A DNA stretch of 64,000 nt from JAFAMS01 sp963715815 (lineage in GTDB: Bacteria > Vulcanimicrobiota > Vulcanimicrobiia > Vulcanimicrobiales > Vulcanimicrobiaceae): positions 2,108,001 through 2,172,000 of the forward strand of contig OY970278.1 in the NCBI GenBank assembly GCA_963715815.1. The letters are read 5' to 3'. Position 1 is the first letter of the stretch; every line of letters starts with the position of its first letter. Under the pieces are notes generated by a model. It was not told the DNA's origin and made no database searches. It saw only the letters and a program-made list of their open reading frames with translations. Position numbers and translations under genes: made by a program. Below, piece by piece: positions 1-9,065 of this stretch.

Positions 1-501
1 GGCATCGATAAGTTCGCGTGCTTCGATCAGCTTCGCTAGCGCGTGCTCGATGAACGGTTGTCCGCCAAAGCCCGGATTGACGCTCATTACCAGCACCAAG
101 TCCGCTTCTTCAATAATGTCTTTGAGCATCGCGACCGGCGTTTGCGGATTGATTGCGATGCCGGCCTTGGCACCGGCCGAGCGCAGGTGCGTGAGCAGAC
201 GATGCGCGTGCGACGTCGCTTCGTAGTGAAAGGTCACGTATTGACAGCCGGCTTCGATAAAGCGATCGACGTAGCGTTCGGGTTCGACGATCATCAGATG
301 CGCGTCGAATGGAAGCTCGGTCAGCTTACGCAAATCCGCGACGATCTTCGGGCCCCAGCTGATGTTCGGAACGAACGAGCCGTCCATCGTATCGAGATGG
401 AACAGGTCGGCACCGCCGGCTTCGGCCGCGGCGATTTGCTCCGCTATCTTCGAGAAATCGGCCGCGAGAATCGACGGCGCGATTCGAACTTTGCGCCTCA
501 C
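1..501 (-). CDS. rpe: ribulose-phosphate 3-epimerase, 3' end cut by window edge
   Basis: Interconverts ribulose 5-phosphate and xylulose 5-phosphate in the cytosolic pentose phosphate pathway. The reverse strand translates from a GTG at 501 as RKVRIAPSILAADF, then HLDTMDGSFVPNISWGP, HLMI and MSVNPGFGGQ. These are the family's N-terminal strand, the metal-binding His/Asp segment and the phosphate-binding loop. 167 codons are present of about 220, so the last quarter lies outside the window. The start GTG overlaps the stop of the PASTA gene as GTGA, implying translational coupling. The other pentose phosphate genes of the window sit some 22 kb away in their own operon. Confidence 0.93.
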   Translation of the reverse strand, partial: MRRKVRIAPSILAADFSKIAEQIAAAEAGGADLFHLDTMDGSFVPNISWGPKIVADLRKLTELPFDAHLMIVEPERYVDRFIEAGCQYVTFHYEATSHAHRLLTHLRSAGAKAGIAINPQTPVAMLKDIIEEADLVLVMSVNPGFGGQPFIEHALAKLIEARELIDA

Positions 502-1568
502 CGCGGTGGTCCGGAGTGTGCGGGCGACGGCATAAGCCGCGGCGGTTCCTTGCCGAGCTGCGTCTGACTTTGGAGCTCGTTGTTCAAGTACACGTCGACC
601 CAGGACGTTCCGACAACCGTGAGATCGAAATCGAGCCGTTGCCCCGGCATTGCAAATCCGTCGTAGACGTTCCAGTCACCCGTATCGTCGCGCACGCTAA
701 TACGAACGCGTTGTGACTGACCGCTTTCATCGTTCGGTATTACCACCGCGCTGTGTACTTGGCGGATCAGATATCCGTATTCCCCCGGTCCTGCGCTAAC
801 TTGCAAGGAGACCGGCTCGAGCGGATCGCTTAATATTCCGGGGCCGGGCATCTGTCGCACGACAATCCCGCGCGGAGGTCCCTTGATGCCGAACGGCGTC
901 CACACGACTTGCCCGAGATGAACTTTTGCACGTTCGGCGTCAGCGCGTGCCGCGTTGATGTCTTGCCCGACGAAGTTCGGCGCCCGAACGTTCGAAGGCG
1001 GCCCTTTCGAAAGAACGAGATTCACGACGGAGCCTTCACGTACGCTCCCGAGCGGCGGCGGATTTTGGGCTACGATGTGATTGAAGGGGACGTCATCATT
1101 TGCGACCATCGTCGTCTTGCCGAGATTGAGCTTCAAACGCGAAAGCGTTAGCCCGGCGTCGCGCAGCGAAGCAAACCGTAAATCCGGCATCGTATAGATG
1201 TTGACGCCTTGACTGACGATCAACGAGACTTGACGGCCTTCGCGCACTCGCGTCCCGGACGCCGGTTGTTGCGCCATCACGACGTCGCGCGGAAACTGCT
1301 CGCTGATCGAGCGCGAAACGACGACCATCTTCAAGTGTAAGGTGTCGCCGAGCGAGATCGCGTCGGTTTCGGTTTGTCCGACCAGCGACGGAACGAGAAT
1401 CGTCGCGCCCGACGGAGCAAAGAAGTCTTCGATTGCCCGACCGAACCAAACGGCGACCCCGACCGCGAATGCAAGTGCAATCGCAAAGACAAGATCGCGG
1501 TCGGCAAGCCAGCGGCGCGCCTCCGCGAGCGGCAGACGTTTCGCCTGCGGCTTCATCTTTGCAATCAA
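498..1568 (-). CDS. PASTA-domain membrane protein
   Basis: 356 residues from a TTG at 1568, which overlaps the yebC stop as TTGA; an ATG at 1556 is an alternative start. One membrane segment lies near residues 27-45 (LVFAIALAFAVGVAVWF). Three PASTA repeats follow at about 58-121, 122-190 and 191-263, each with the usual VP-G-pattern start and an S-x-G end. A beta-rich C-terminal domain of roughly 90 residues completes the protein. PASTA repeats normally bind peptidoglycan or muropeptides on Ser/Thr kinases and PBPs. Here no kinase or transpeptidase domain is attached, so it is a stand-alone anchored PASTA protein. Role inferred: cell-wall sensing or binding. Confidence 0.85.
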   Translation of the reverse strand: MIAKMKPQAKRLPLAEARRWLADRDLVFAIALAFAVGVAVWFGRAIEDFFAPSGATILVPSLVGQTETDAISLGDTLHLKMVVVSRSISEQFPRDVVMAQQPASGTRVREGRQVSLIVSQGVNIYTMPDLRFASLRDAGLTLSRLKLNLGKTTMVANDDVPFNHIVAQNPPPLGSVREGSVVNLVLSKGPPSNVRAPNFVGQDINAARADAERAKVHLGQVVWTPFGIKGPPRGIVVRQMPGPGILSDPLEPVSLQVSAGPGEYGYLIRQVHSAVVIPNDESGQSQRVRISVRDDTGDWNVYDGFAMPGQRLDFDLTVVGTSWVDVYLNNELQSQTQLGKEPPRLMPSPAHSGPPR

Positions 1569-2323
1569 GCGCGCGCTAAGGCCTCGACCTGCGCTTCGTC
1601 CAGCTGCAAATTCGAATAGACGCGTTGCACGTCTTCGTGCTCTTCGAGCGCGTCGAGGAACGCTATCATCTTCCGCAGATTCTCGCCTTCCGCGTGAAGC
1701 GGTTGCTTGGGTTCCATTCCGACATATGCGTCGGTAACCCGCAGTCCCTCGGCGGTCAATGCCTCGCGAATTCTGCCAAGCGCCGTATCTTCTGTGAGGA
1801 TCTCGGAGTGCTCGCCTCCGAAGCGCACGTCGATCACACCGTCGCCGGCAGAGAGTGCCTTCTCGGTGAGGCCGTCTTCATCTAGTTTCGCGCTCTCGAC
1901 ATCCAAGAAACCGCGCGCATCGAACATCCAGCCGACGCTGCCGGTTTCACCGAGATTTCCCTCATTACGCGTAAAGAGGAAGCGGATTTCAGAGGCCGTT
2001 CGATTCCGGTTGTCCGTCGCAGCATCGATCACGACCGCAAGCCCGGCCGGACCGTAACCTTCGTAGCGGATCTCTTCGATGTCGCGTTCACCGTCGGCGC
2101 CGCTCGCGCGCGCGATCGCGCGCTTGATGTTGTCAGCCGGAACGTTGTGCTCGCGGGCCTTCTCGACGGCCATCTTCAAGCGGTAGTTAGCCTCCGGATC
2201 GGCAGAACCGGATTTAGCCGCGAGAATGATCTCTTTGGATAGCCTCGAGAACAGCGCGCCGCGTTGCGCGTCGGCTTTGCCTTTGCGCAACTTGATATTG
2301 TGCCACTTAGAGTGCCCGGACAT
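1565..2323 (-). CDS. yebC: YebC/PmpR family protein
   Basis: 252 residues, the full family length. The N-terminus MSGHSKWHNIKLRKGKAD is the diagnostic YebC start. Internal GYGPAGLAVVIDAATDNRNR and NLGETGSVGWMF are also family signatures. YebC-type proteins are DNA-binding regulators or, as shown for some members, ribosome-associated factors that relieve stalling on proline stretches; the sequence alone does not separate these. The gene is followed by the PASTA gene with a 4-base stop/start overlap. The gap upstream of its start (to 2453) holds strong hairpins. Confidence 0.95.
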   Translation of the reverse strand: MSGHSKWHNIKLRKGKADAQRGALFSRLSKEIILAAKSGSADPEANYRLKMAVEKAREHNVPADNIKRAIARASGADGERDIEEIRYEGYGPAGLAVVIDAATDNRNRTASEIRFLFTRNEGNLGETGSVGWMFDARGFLDVESAKLDEDGLTEKALSAGDGVIDVRFGGEHSEILTEDTALGRIREALTAEGLRVTDAYVGMEPKQPLHAEGENLRKMIAFLDALEEHEDVQRVYSNLQLDEAQVEALARA

Positions 2324-2406
2324 AGCTTTTCGGTTTGCTTTGTTGTTACGCGACCCCTCGGGGAATCATGCAGTGTCGTAATGGCGAGGGAGCGGCTGCA
2401 CGGGGG

Positions 2407-2454
2407 CCCCACGCGGAGCGTGGGGGGCGCGGAGCCTGGGGCGGAGCGCCTTTT
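2407..2454. repeat. GC-rich hairpin pair containing an 18-base dispersed repeat
   Basis: In the gap between yebC and the small membrane gene, CCCCACGC at 2407-2414 pairs perfectly with GCGTGGGG at 2418-2425 around a GGA loop. A second arm pair, GGCGC at 2426-2430 with GCGCC at 2446-2450, is followed by TTTT on the plus strand. The last 18 bases, TGGGGCGGAGCGCCTTTT (2437-2454), recur exactly at 29443-29460 in front of pgl. On the minus strand, which carries the genes here, no U-tract follows the strong hairpin, so a terminator for these genes is not supported. Confidence 0.7.
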
Positions 2455-2680
2455 AAATGGGGTGCGGGCCGAGAGCAGCCGCAACGATCACCGCGGCGAC
2501 GCCTACTGCCGTTAACCCGGTTAGAAACATCGCAATCGTCCGTCCGTCAGCTTCTTGCTCATCATCGTGTTCGCTAAGCCACCGCCCAATTACGGGAAGC
2601 GCGATTAGCGCCACGATGACGAAGGCCATCGTCGCGCGCTCGTACTGGTCGATTTGCGCGAATATGTGCCCCAGATTCAA
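2453..2680 (-). CDS. small two-helix membrane protein, unknown function
   Basis: 75 residues with two hydrophobic helices, near residues 18-35 (TMAFVIVALIALPVIGRW) and 50-70 (MFLTGLTAVGVAAVIVAAAL). A charged loop, EHDDEQEADGR, lies between them. Its ATG overlaps the stop of the glycosyltransferase gene as ATGA, so it should be translated together with it. I do not recognise the family. Coupling suggests an accessory or stabilising subunit of the membrane glycosyltransferase, which is inference. Confidence 0.65.
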   Translation of the reverse strand: MNLGHIFAQIDQYERATMAFVIVALIALPVIGRWLSEHDDEQEADGRTIAMFLTGLTAVGVAAVIVAAALGPHPI

Positions 2681-5600
2681 TTCGGTTTGATCCAGCTAAG
2701 GCCGTGCGGATGCGGATGGCCCGGAATCATATCGAGCCAGTTATCGAGCCACATCCGTTCGTGCCACTGATCGTATGTGATCGGCATCGCGGAAAGCACG
2801 GGATAGAAGAAAATGAAACACGCGAGCACGCCTGCGAGAAACGACGCGATCCAAAAGCGATTCTCGCTCTTTTTCCAGGAACGTTGCAGGACGACGGCGT
2901 TCGCGATTACGATGATGGGAAGGTTCGGGAAGAAGTGATATTCAAACGCGATGCGCGGCGTCAGAATCCACGGCAGCCATTGGAACAGGTACGCCGCGAA
3001 GAGCAGTAGGTAGCCTTTGTTGCGCTCGACGTAACCCCACCAGGCTATGGCCGGGACCGAGAATAGCCCGAACCACCATACCAGCGGATTTGGAAGCGCG
3101 AGAATCTCCGCGACGCAACACGCCCCGCCGTTTGCAGCGGCCAAACCGGTGCGCCAATCATGCCAGTAGTACGAGATCGGCGCGAACAGCGTCGGCCATT
3201 GCCACCAATACGAACCGTAGGGATGGTGCAGTGAGGCAGGATTTGATTTAGAGAGCTCGTCGTGATACCAGAACATCTGCCACTGCATCCCGACGATGTC
3301 GGAAAAGTTGTAGCCGAGCCGATAGTTCGGGAAATAGCTCGCGAAATAAAACGTGGCCATTCCGAACAGCATTCCCGTGATGAGCTGATCGGGTGTGAAC
3401 CCGCGTGGATTTCCAAAGATTGCGGGACGCGGAACGAAGCGCTGCCCGAACACGATTGCGATCGCGAGGAAAAGAACGAACATATCGAACAGTCCGTTCC
3501 ACTTGCTCGTCGCCAAAAACGCCATCAGGATACACGTCGCGACCAACCACGTTTGCGCGTCCGTGGCCTTCACGGTAGCAACGTCGGTTCGCATCTCGCC
3601 GTCCGGCGTAAAGGTCGCCGTACCCTCGGGGGTCTTGTACACGGCCGAACCGTCGCGCTTGTAGGTCAGCGCAAGATCGTCGAACGTCAACTCGCCAGGT
3701 CCGCCGCCGTCGAAACGAATGAGCTTTCGCTGTCCCTCCGCAAGCAAGACCTCGGATCCCTCGGCGTAGCTTACAGCAGTCGCAACTGGATCGGCAAAAC
3801 GGCGGCCGATCCAACGCGCGAGCACGTACATTCCGAGCTCGGCATAGAAAAACGCGAACAGGTGGCTCTTCACAATAAGGTCGTGATCGACCGTCGGAGT
3901 CCCGAGCTTATTGATACCGATTGAAAACAATACGGCGACTGCCGTGCCGGCGATCATCGTGAGAATGAAACGCCAGCCAAACTCGCCCGGAATCCGAAGC
4001 CGGATGCGAATTTGCGTTGCCGTCCACAGGCGATAGAACGTGTACAAGACGCCTAGACCAAAGGTCGCAACCCAAATCTCGGGCGTCGCAATCCGTGACT
4101 GTACGAACCGGAAACCGTCGAAAGTCAGCATGAATGCCGCGATTGATGCGAACAATGTCGAACCCATCAGCCGTTTCGCAAACAGGTAACAGAGCGGGAT
4201 CATGAGCGTCCCGCACACGACGTTCAAAAAGCGCCAGCCCCAGCCGTTGTCGCCGTGCGCGACGCCGCCGAACATCCAGATCGAAAGCGCAATCAGCAGC
4301 TTCGTGAGTGGAGGATGCGTCCACTCGAACGGATACTCCCAGTCCGAATTGATGCGAACGCCCTTGAGATATTCGACGCCGCTGCGCGGATAGTAGATCT
4401 CATCGAAATAGCGCTCGTTCGGGTTCCAATACCACATGAAATCGAGGACGAATGCAAAGACGGTAAAGCCGGCCAGAATAATCCAGTCGGTGCGCGTCAT
4501 CGAGATCAGGCCTTGCCGCGGCGCAAACCAAACACGGCCGATCCAGAGATTGGCACGATCGAGAAGCGTCGGCCCCGCTTCGGGCATCTTTTCGACGGCC
4601 TTCGCGCCGAGATACAGGTACCCGAGCACGAAGAACGTGACGACGACGATCGCCGACATCGAATGATCGAGCAGCGGGAAGATGTCGGTCGCATCGACCG
4701 GCCACTTCCCGTCCATCGCGCGCGCGTAATAAAGCGAATACCACAGGTTCGCGAGGAACGTCACGCTGAGTGCGGCGGTCGCGTACAGATAGCGTTTGCC
4801 GACCGCCGCCAACGGAATCATGAGCACGAAGGCATTGAAGATGTAACGCTCGTGCATCCTAGTGGCGAGCGTGAAGAACGCCAGCGAAACGAGCATGCAA
4901 GCTTCGAGAAACGCTGCGTCGTCGCGCCGCTGGAGATAACGCGTGATGATCAGTGCGGCAGCGGCCGCGACCAAAATCCCACCCCAAACCCACATCGGCC
5001 CGAGTGCAAAAGACCCGATCGTAATCGGAACGGTATCCGATTGCCAGAACGGTCGGATCAAGCTGTGAAGGTTGAAAGCGTTGACCGAATTGTAGGGGTA
5101 AACCGCGCTGCCGTAGGCGTAACGCTCGATCAGCCACGGGATCGCGGTCGCAAGGTTGGGGTTAAAGATCACCGCAACGACAAGCGCGAGAACGAAGCCG
5201 CTCACGATACCGAGTCCGGTATCGATCGAGCGGCGTGCGCGCACGCCGCCATCGCTCGACGCGAACGCCCAGGCGAGCATCACGAGTGCGACCATCACCG
5301 ACGGCGGTTTGATTAGAATCGCATAGCTAATCGCAAGCCACGCACCGATGACCGCTAACCGTCCGCGCCTTGCCGCCTCATCGCTTGCGTACAATAGCAG
5401 CGCAACGGCGCACAGCATGAATGCCGCCGGTACCGCGTCGACTTGCCCCCAGTACGCCGAGACATAGATCGTCGCGGGATTGAAGAGATAAATTGCGGCT
5501 GCGATATTGCCCCATGTCTCCGAGACGAGCCGCCGCACGATCCATGCAATCAGAACCGCGTTGACAAGATCGAATGCGCAGGCTGGAAGCTTGACCAGAT

Positions 5601-5907
5601 TGTGAAGTAGACTGTAGTCGCCCAGCGCGTGCGGTACGATCAGGTAAATCTTGCCGACGATCCACAGAATGAAGAGATAGCCTGGAGGATAGTCGGCAAA
5701 GCCCGCCTTTGCGTAGAATTGCGAGAGCGGGTTTTGCGCCGCAGTAAGCGCCCACGACATGAACGAGCTGACGTCGCCGCGATAGCCCTCGGAGCCGAGC
5801 AGCAGCATGCGCACGACGAAACCGGCGAGCAAAATGCCCGACAGAACTGTCGAGGCATTCACTCGCCGCTCGAGGCCTTGTGCGTCGAGGGCGGCTCGGG
5901 TGCTCAT
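2677..5907 (-). CDS. two-part GT-C glycosyltransferase with C-terminal PMT (GT39) module
   Basis: 1076 residues, about twice the size of a usual bacterial protein mannosyltransferase. The first 430 residues form a multi-pass GT-C-like module with RGDVSSFMSW and DYPPGYLFILW near residues 44-77. From about residue 470 a second module begins (TRTDWIILAGFTVFAFVLDF), with DEIYYPRSGVEYL and EWTHPPLTKLLIAL. This is the acidic first loop and PP-[LM]-x-K motif of dolichyl/polyprenyl-phosphate mannosyltransferases. It continues to a PMT C-terminal region (YGSYWWQWP). Such enzymes use polyprenyl-phosphate sugars to glycosylate proteins or lipids at the outer face of the inner membrane. The adjacent polyprenyl synthase fits that lipid-linked donor. 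Acceptor unknown. Confidence 0.85.
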   Translation of the reverse strand: MSTRAALDAQGLERRVNASTVLSGILLAGFVVRMLLLGSEGYRGDVSSFMSWALTAAQNPLSQFYAKAGFADYPPGYLFILWIVGKIYLIVPHALGDYSLLHNLVKLPACAFDLVNAVLIAWIVRRLVSETWGNIAAAIYLFNPATIYVSAYWGQVDAVPAAFMLCAVALLLYASDEAARRGRLAVIGAWLAISYAILIKPPSVMVALVMLAWAFASSDGGVRARRSIDTGLGIVSGFVLALVVAVIFNPNLATAIPWLIERYAYGSAVYPYNSVNAFNLHSLIRPFWQSDTVPITIGSFALGPMWVWGGILVAAAAALIITRYLQRRDDAAFLEACMLVSLAFFTLATRMHERYIFNAFVLMIPLAAVGKRYLYATAALSVTFLANLWYSLYYARAMDGKWPVDATDIFPLLDHSMSAIVVVTFFVLGYLYLGAKAVEKMPEAGPTLLDRANLWIGRVWFAPRQGLISMTRTDWIILAGFTVFAFVLDFMWYWNPNERYFDEIYYPRSGVEYLKGVRINSDWEYPFEWTHPPLTKLLIALSIWMFGGVAHGDNGWGWRFLNVVCGTLMIPLCYLFAKRLMGSTLFASIAAFMLTFDGFRFVQSRIATPEIWVATFGLGVLYTFYRLWTATQIRIRLRIPGEFGWRFILTMIAGTAVAVLFSIGINKLGTPTVDHDLIVKSHLFAFFYAELGMYVLARWIGRRFADPVATAVSYAEGSEVLLAEGQRKLIRFDGGGPGELTFDDLALTYKRDGSAVYKTPEGTATFTPDGEMRTDVATVKATDAQTWLVATCILMAFLATSKWNGLFDMFVLFLAIAIVFGQRFVPRPAIFGNPRGFTPDQLITGMLFGMATFYFASYFPNYRLGYNFSDIVGMQWQMFWYHDELSKSNPASLHHPYGSYWWQWPTLFAPISYYWHDWRTGLAAANGGACCVAEILALPNPLVWWFGLFSVPAIAWWGYVERNKGYLLLFAAYLFQWLPWILTPRIAFEYHFFPNLPIIVIANAVVLQRSWKKSENRFWIASFLAGVLACFIFFYPVLSAMPITYDQWHERMWLDNWLDMIPGHPHPHGLSWIKPN

Positions 5908-5922
5908 GTTATGAGCTGCGCG

Positions 5923-6921
5923 CTAAGCGACTCGGCGTGCAGAACGCGTAAAGAGCGTGCGGACCGTGTGACCGCGATCGATCCGGTGCGTCTCTGCGAC
6001 GGTTTCCGCGTCGCGCAACTGCGCATCAACGGCCTCATCGGCTGCTTGTCGCGCGCCCAGCGCGTCCAGTGCCTCGACGATCGCGCGCACGTCGGCCGAT
6101 TCCATCGGCGTACGCAACGCGTAGCGTCGCATGATCGCGTCGCGAGCTGACGATGGTTCCCCAGAAAGTGCCCATACGACCGGAAAGCTCCATTTGCGCC
6201 GCGCGATATCGCTCCCGCTCGGTTTGCCCGTCTCTTCGGTTGAGCCCCACGTTCCCAGAACGTCATCACGAATCTGAAATGCACGTCCGTAACAACGGCC
6301 GAGATCACCGTACGCCCTGGCGCGTTCATCGTCGCACCCGGCAGCGTGCGCGCCAAGCTCGCACGCCGCGCCAAAGAGTGCCGCGGTCTTTCCGTCGATC
6401 ATCGCAAAATATTCATCGCTCGTCACGTGCGCGGCCGTCTCGAAACCGATGTCGTAGCCTTGCCCGGCGCACATGCCCAGGTTGGCGTAGTGCAAAACCT
6501 GCATCATCGCGCCGATGCGATGCGGGGGGAGCTGCGCGGTATTTCGCAGCAGCGCGAGATACGACACGGCGCACATCGAGTCGCCCGCGTTGACGCCGTG
6601 CGCGACGCCATAGCGCGCCCAAACTGTTTCGGTGCCATGACGCAGCTCATCGCCATCCTCGATATCGTCGTGGACGAGCGAATAATTGTGCAAGCACTCG
6701 ATGCCGATTGCGGCGTCGATGGCTTGTTCGAACGTCCCGCCTTCTTCGAACGCGGCGTTGAAGAGTAAGCGCGGGCGCAAACGCTTGCCGCGGCGCGGGC
6801 CCGAACCACCCGTCCCGATTCCGAAATGCCAACGAACTTGCTCGCCGATCGGTGAGCCGCCCATCGGGCGCAACAACACCGACACCGTCTCTTCGAGCGC
6901 GCGCTCGAAGCGCTCGAGCAC
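5923..6921 (-). CDS. polyprenyl (geranylgeranyl-type) diphosphate synthase
   Basis: 332 residues from a GTG at 6921 that abuts the ispH stop. The first aspartate-rich motif is DDIED within SLVHDDIEDGDELRHG near residue 102. The second is FQIRDDVLGTWG near residue 236, where the last Asp of DDxxD is Gly, as in several actinobacterial short-chain synthases. The enzyme condenses isopentenyl diphosphate onto an allylic diphosphate in the cytosol. It lies directly after ispH, which makes the C5 precursors, and directly before a glycosyltransferase that should use polyprenyl-linked sugars. Chain length cannot be fixed by eye. Confidence 0.9.
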   Translation of the reverse strand: MLERFERALEETVSVLLRPMGGSPIGEQVRWHFGIGTGGSGPRRGKRLRPRLLFNAAFEEGGTFEQAIDAAIGIECLHNYSLVHDDIEDGDELRHGTETVWARYGVAHGVNAGDSMCAVSYLALLRNTAQLPPHRIGAMMQVLHYANLGMCAGQGYDIGFETAAHVTSDEYFAMIDGKTAALFGAACELGAHAAGCDDERARAYGDLGRCYGRAFQIRDDVLGTWGSTEETGKPSGSDIARRKWSFPVVWALSGEPSSARDAIMRRYALRTPMESADVRAIVEALDALGARQAADEAVDAQLRDAETVAETHRIDRGHTVRTLFTRSARRVA

Positions 6922-7778
6922 TATGTCTGGTGCGACTTAACTCCTCCGTCTGCAAGTGCGTTCATACGATCGGCAACTTGATCGACCAGCCATCCCGGCG
7001 TCGACGCGCCTGACATCAGACCCGCAGTTTGCACGCCCGCGAACCACTCCGCCTCGAGCTCGTCGGGACCCTCGATGTGATACGTACGAGCGCCGTTCGT
7101 CGTCGCGAGCTCGGCGAGGTGCCGAGTGTTCGCAGAGTGTTTACCGCCGACCACAACCATAACCTCAACGTCTTGCGAGAGGCTCGTTGCTTCGGATTGA
7201 CGGTTGTGCGTATCGGTGCAGATCGTGTTCACCGCGCGAACTTCGTAGTATTTGACGGTTAAGCGCTGAACGATCTCGGCAAAACCGGTTCCAGACCAGG
7301 TCGATTGTACGACGACGCCGACTCGGCTTGCGCGCGGCAGCGTGGCCACGTCGTCAGCCGTCTGAATGCACCACGCGCCCGGGACGTGCGAGAGCGTCCC
7401 TTTGACTTCCGCGTGATTGGGATCGCCGATGACGATGATCTTGTAACCGTCGGCGCGCAGCTTCTCGGCTTGCACGTGAATCTTCGTCACCATCGGACAC
7501 GTGGCGTCGAGGATCGTCAGACCCTTCTGCTGTGCTTTCTCGTACACGGAGACCGGCAGGCCGTGGGCCCGAACGAACAGCGTTCCGGAATCGACTTCGT
7601 CAACCGAATCTGCGTTGCGCAAGCCTTGATCTTCGAGCTTCGCCACCATCTGCGGATTGTGGACGACGTGCCCGAGCGTCGTTACCTCCGCGCCCGACGC
7701 AACGGCTTCTTCGGCTTTCTTCACCGTAATGGCGACGCCGAAGCAGAACCCTTGAGTCTTCGCGCGTTTAATTTCCAC
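6921..7778 (-). CDS. ispH: 4-hydroxy-3-methylbut-2-enyl diphosphate reductase
   Basis: Last step of the MEP isoprenoid pathway, an iron-sulfur enzyme. I choose the GTG at 7778 (VEIKRAKTQGFCFGV) because GGGGAG lies 10 bases upstream. This gives 285 residues, and the longer reading frame up to 7823 adds a non-conserved tail. The three cluster cysteines are visible in GFCFGV (residue 12), DATCPMVTKIH and NTICTDTHNRQ. HVVHNPQMV and SGASTPGWLVDQV are family segments. The 5' end overlaps plsC by 11 bases. It is cotranscribed with the downstream polyprenyl synthase, matching its role as IPP supplier. Confidence 0.95.
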   Translation of the reverse strand: MEIKRAKTQGFCFGVAITVKKAEEAVASGAEVTTLGHVVHNPQMVAKLEDQGLRNADSVDEVDSGTLFVRAHGLPVSVYEKAQQKGLTILDATCPMVTKIHVQAEKLRADGYKIIVIGDPNHAEVKGTLSHVPGAWCIQTADDVATLPRASRVGVVVQSTWSGTGFAEIVQRLTVKYYEVRAVNTICTDTHNRQSEATSLSQDVEVMVVVGGKHSANTRHLAELATTNGARTYHIEGPDELEAEWFAGVQTAGLMSGASTPGWLVDQVADRMNALADGGVKSHQT

Positions 7779-8370
7779 GTTCCAAATTCTCCCCGAGCGC
7801 ACGGATGCGCGCCATGATCGCATTAGCCCAGTTCGCCAATTCCTCGCGAGTGGCTTTCCCGCTGTGACCCCCGGCCAAGCTCATGGGTTCTCCGAAGGCG
7901 ACGCTGAGCTTTCCCAGCCGCTTGGCACGGTCTCCGCCGCGAACGAACGCCGGCAGAACCGGCGCACCGGCGAGCGAGGCGAGTAAGGCCACCCCAGATT
8001 GAACGGGCAGATCCCCATGCACGTTCCGCGTCCCCTCCGGAAAGATGCCGATGGCCTTTCCTTCCTTTAAAACGCGCAGCGAGCCACGAATCGCCGCGAC
8101 GTCACCTTTGCCGCGATCGACGGGATAGGCGCCCAGCGCTGCGATCGTCGGCCCGAGGATGGGAATCCGGAACAGCTCGACTTTCGCCATATACCAAACC
8201 CGGCGCGGCAGCGCGACGCCGAGCGCGACCGGATCGACGTAGCTGACATGATTGCACGCGACGATCAGCGGCCCGGTCATTGGAACGTTCTCGACGCCGA
8301 ACACACGCATGCGCAACGGTCCATAGCACCACGCCCCAGTCACGGCTCGTGCGAAAGCGTAGAACGTCAC
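7768..8370 (-). CDS. plsC: 1-acyl-sn-glycerol-3-phosphate acyltransferase
   Basis: 200 residues. The catalytic motif NHVSYVD (NHx4D) sits near residue 37 and the substrate motif FPEGTRN near residue 114, spaced as in PlsC/AGPAT enzymes. PlsC transfers a second acyl chain to lysophosphatidate at the inner membrane. The GTG start overlaps the cmk stop as GTGA. cmk-plsC-ispH is a gene order seen in several bacterial phyla, so this looks like the housekeeping copy. Confidence 0.9.
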   Translation of the reverse strand: MTFYAFARAVTGAWCYGPLRMRVFGVENVPMTGPLIVACNHVSYVDPVALGVALPRRVWYMAKVELFRIPILGPTIAALGAYPVDRGKGDVAAIRGSLRVLKEGKAIGIFPEGTRNVHGDLPVQSGVALLASLAGAPVLPAFVRGGDRAKRLGKLSVAFGEPMSLAGGHSGKATREELANWANAIMARIRALGENLERGN

Positions 8371-9065
8371 GCCGCGTTGCGAATGGTCGCGAGCATCAGC
8401 TCGACCACCGCTTCCGCGGATATGCCGGTCGAGTCGATCAGGACGGCGTCGGCCGCACGCCGCAACGGTGACGTCGCACGCGTCTCGTCCAGCCGGTCAC
8501 GTTCCTGAATCTGTGAGCGAACCTCGTCGAGGTCTGCATCGACGCCGCGTTCCGCGAGCTCCGACTGCCGCCGGCGTGCACGCTCGTCGAGCGAGGCGGT
8601 CAGGAAAAATTTATGCCGCGCATCCGGGAGCACGACGGTACCGATGTCGCGTCCGGCCATCACGACCGGTCCTTCGCGCGCGATCTGACGCTGCCGCTCG
8701 ACGAGTTTGGCGCGAACCCCGGGCTGTGATGCAACTGCACTCACAGCGGCGGTTACGTCCGGGTCGAAAAGTCGATGCGTTACTTCGGTTCCGTCGACGC
8801 GTACGCTATACCCGAGCGTTGAGGAGTCGAGGATGCCGACGTCGACGCGATGTGCCTCGAGCAATCCGACCAGTGCCTCTTCTTGATCGACGGCGACGCC
8901 GTTTCGCAACGCAAGGTATGCGACTGCTCGATACATCGCGCCGGTGTCGAGATACAAATATTGCAGTCGCTTTGCCAGCTCAAGAGCTGTCGTTGATTTT
9001 CCGCTCGCTGTGAACCCGTCTATTGCGACGCTGCCGCTGCTTTGTGCACCCACTCGCCTGCGCAC
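8367..9065 (-). CDS. cmk: cytidylate kinase
   Basis: Phosphorylates CMP/dCMP. The P-loop reads DGFTASGKSTTALELAKRL; family members usually have GPAGSGKST, so the TA pair is a small variation. Further signatures are YLDTGAMYRAVAYLAL, GRDIGTVVLPDA and RQSELAERGVDADLDEV. The GTG at 9065 gives 232 residues; a GTG at 9053 is the next option. Either start lies inside the 3' end of the acyltransferase gene, an overlap of 74-86 bases, much longer than other overlaps in this operon. Confidence 0.93.
   Translation of the reverse strand: MRRRVGAQSSGSVAIDGFTASGKSTTALELAKRLQYLYLDTGAMYRAVAYLALRNGVAVDQEEALVGLLEAHRVDVGILDSSTLGYSVRVDGTEVTHRLFDPDVTAAVSAVASQPGVRAKLVERQRQIAREGPVVMAGRDIGTVVLPDARHKFFLTASLDERARRRQSELAERGVDADLDEVRSQIQERDRLDETRATSPLRRAADAVLIDSTGISAEAVVELMLATIRNAA

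Noticed and set aside
2407..2454. Terminator of the glycosyltransferase/small-protein transcript
   Set aside because: On the minus strand no U-run follows the stem; the T-run is on the opposite strand where no gene ends.
4255..5316. 353-codon plus-strand open frame
   Set aside because: Opposite the glycosyltransferase gene; charged, repetitive Arg/His/Asp composition of a shadow frame.
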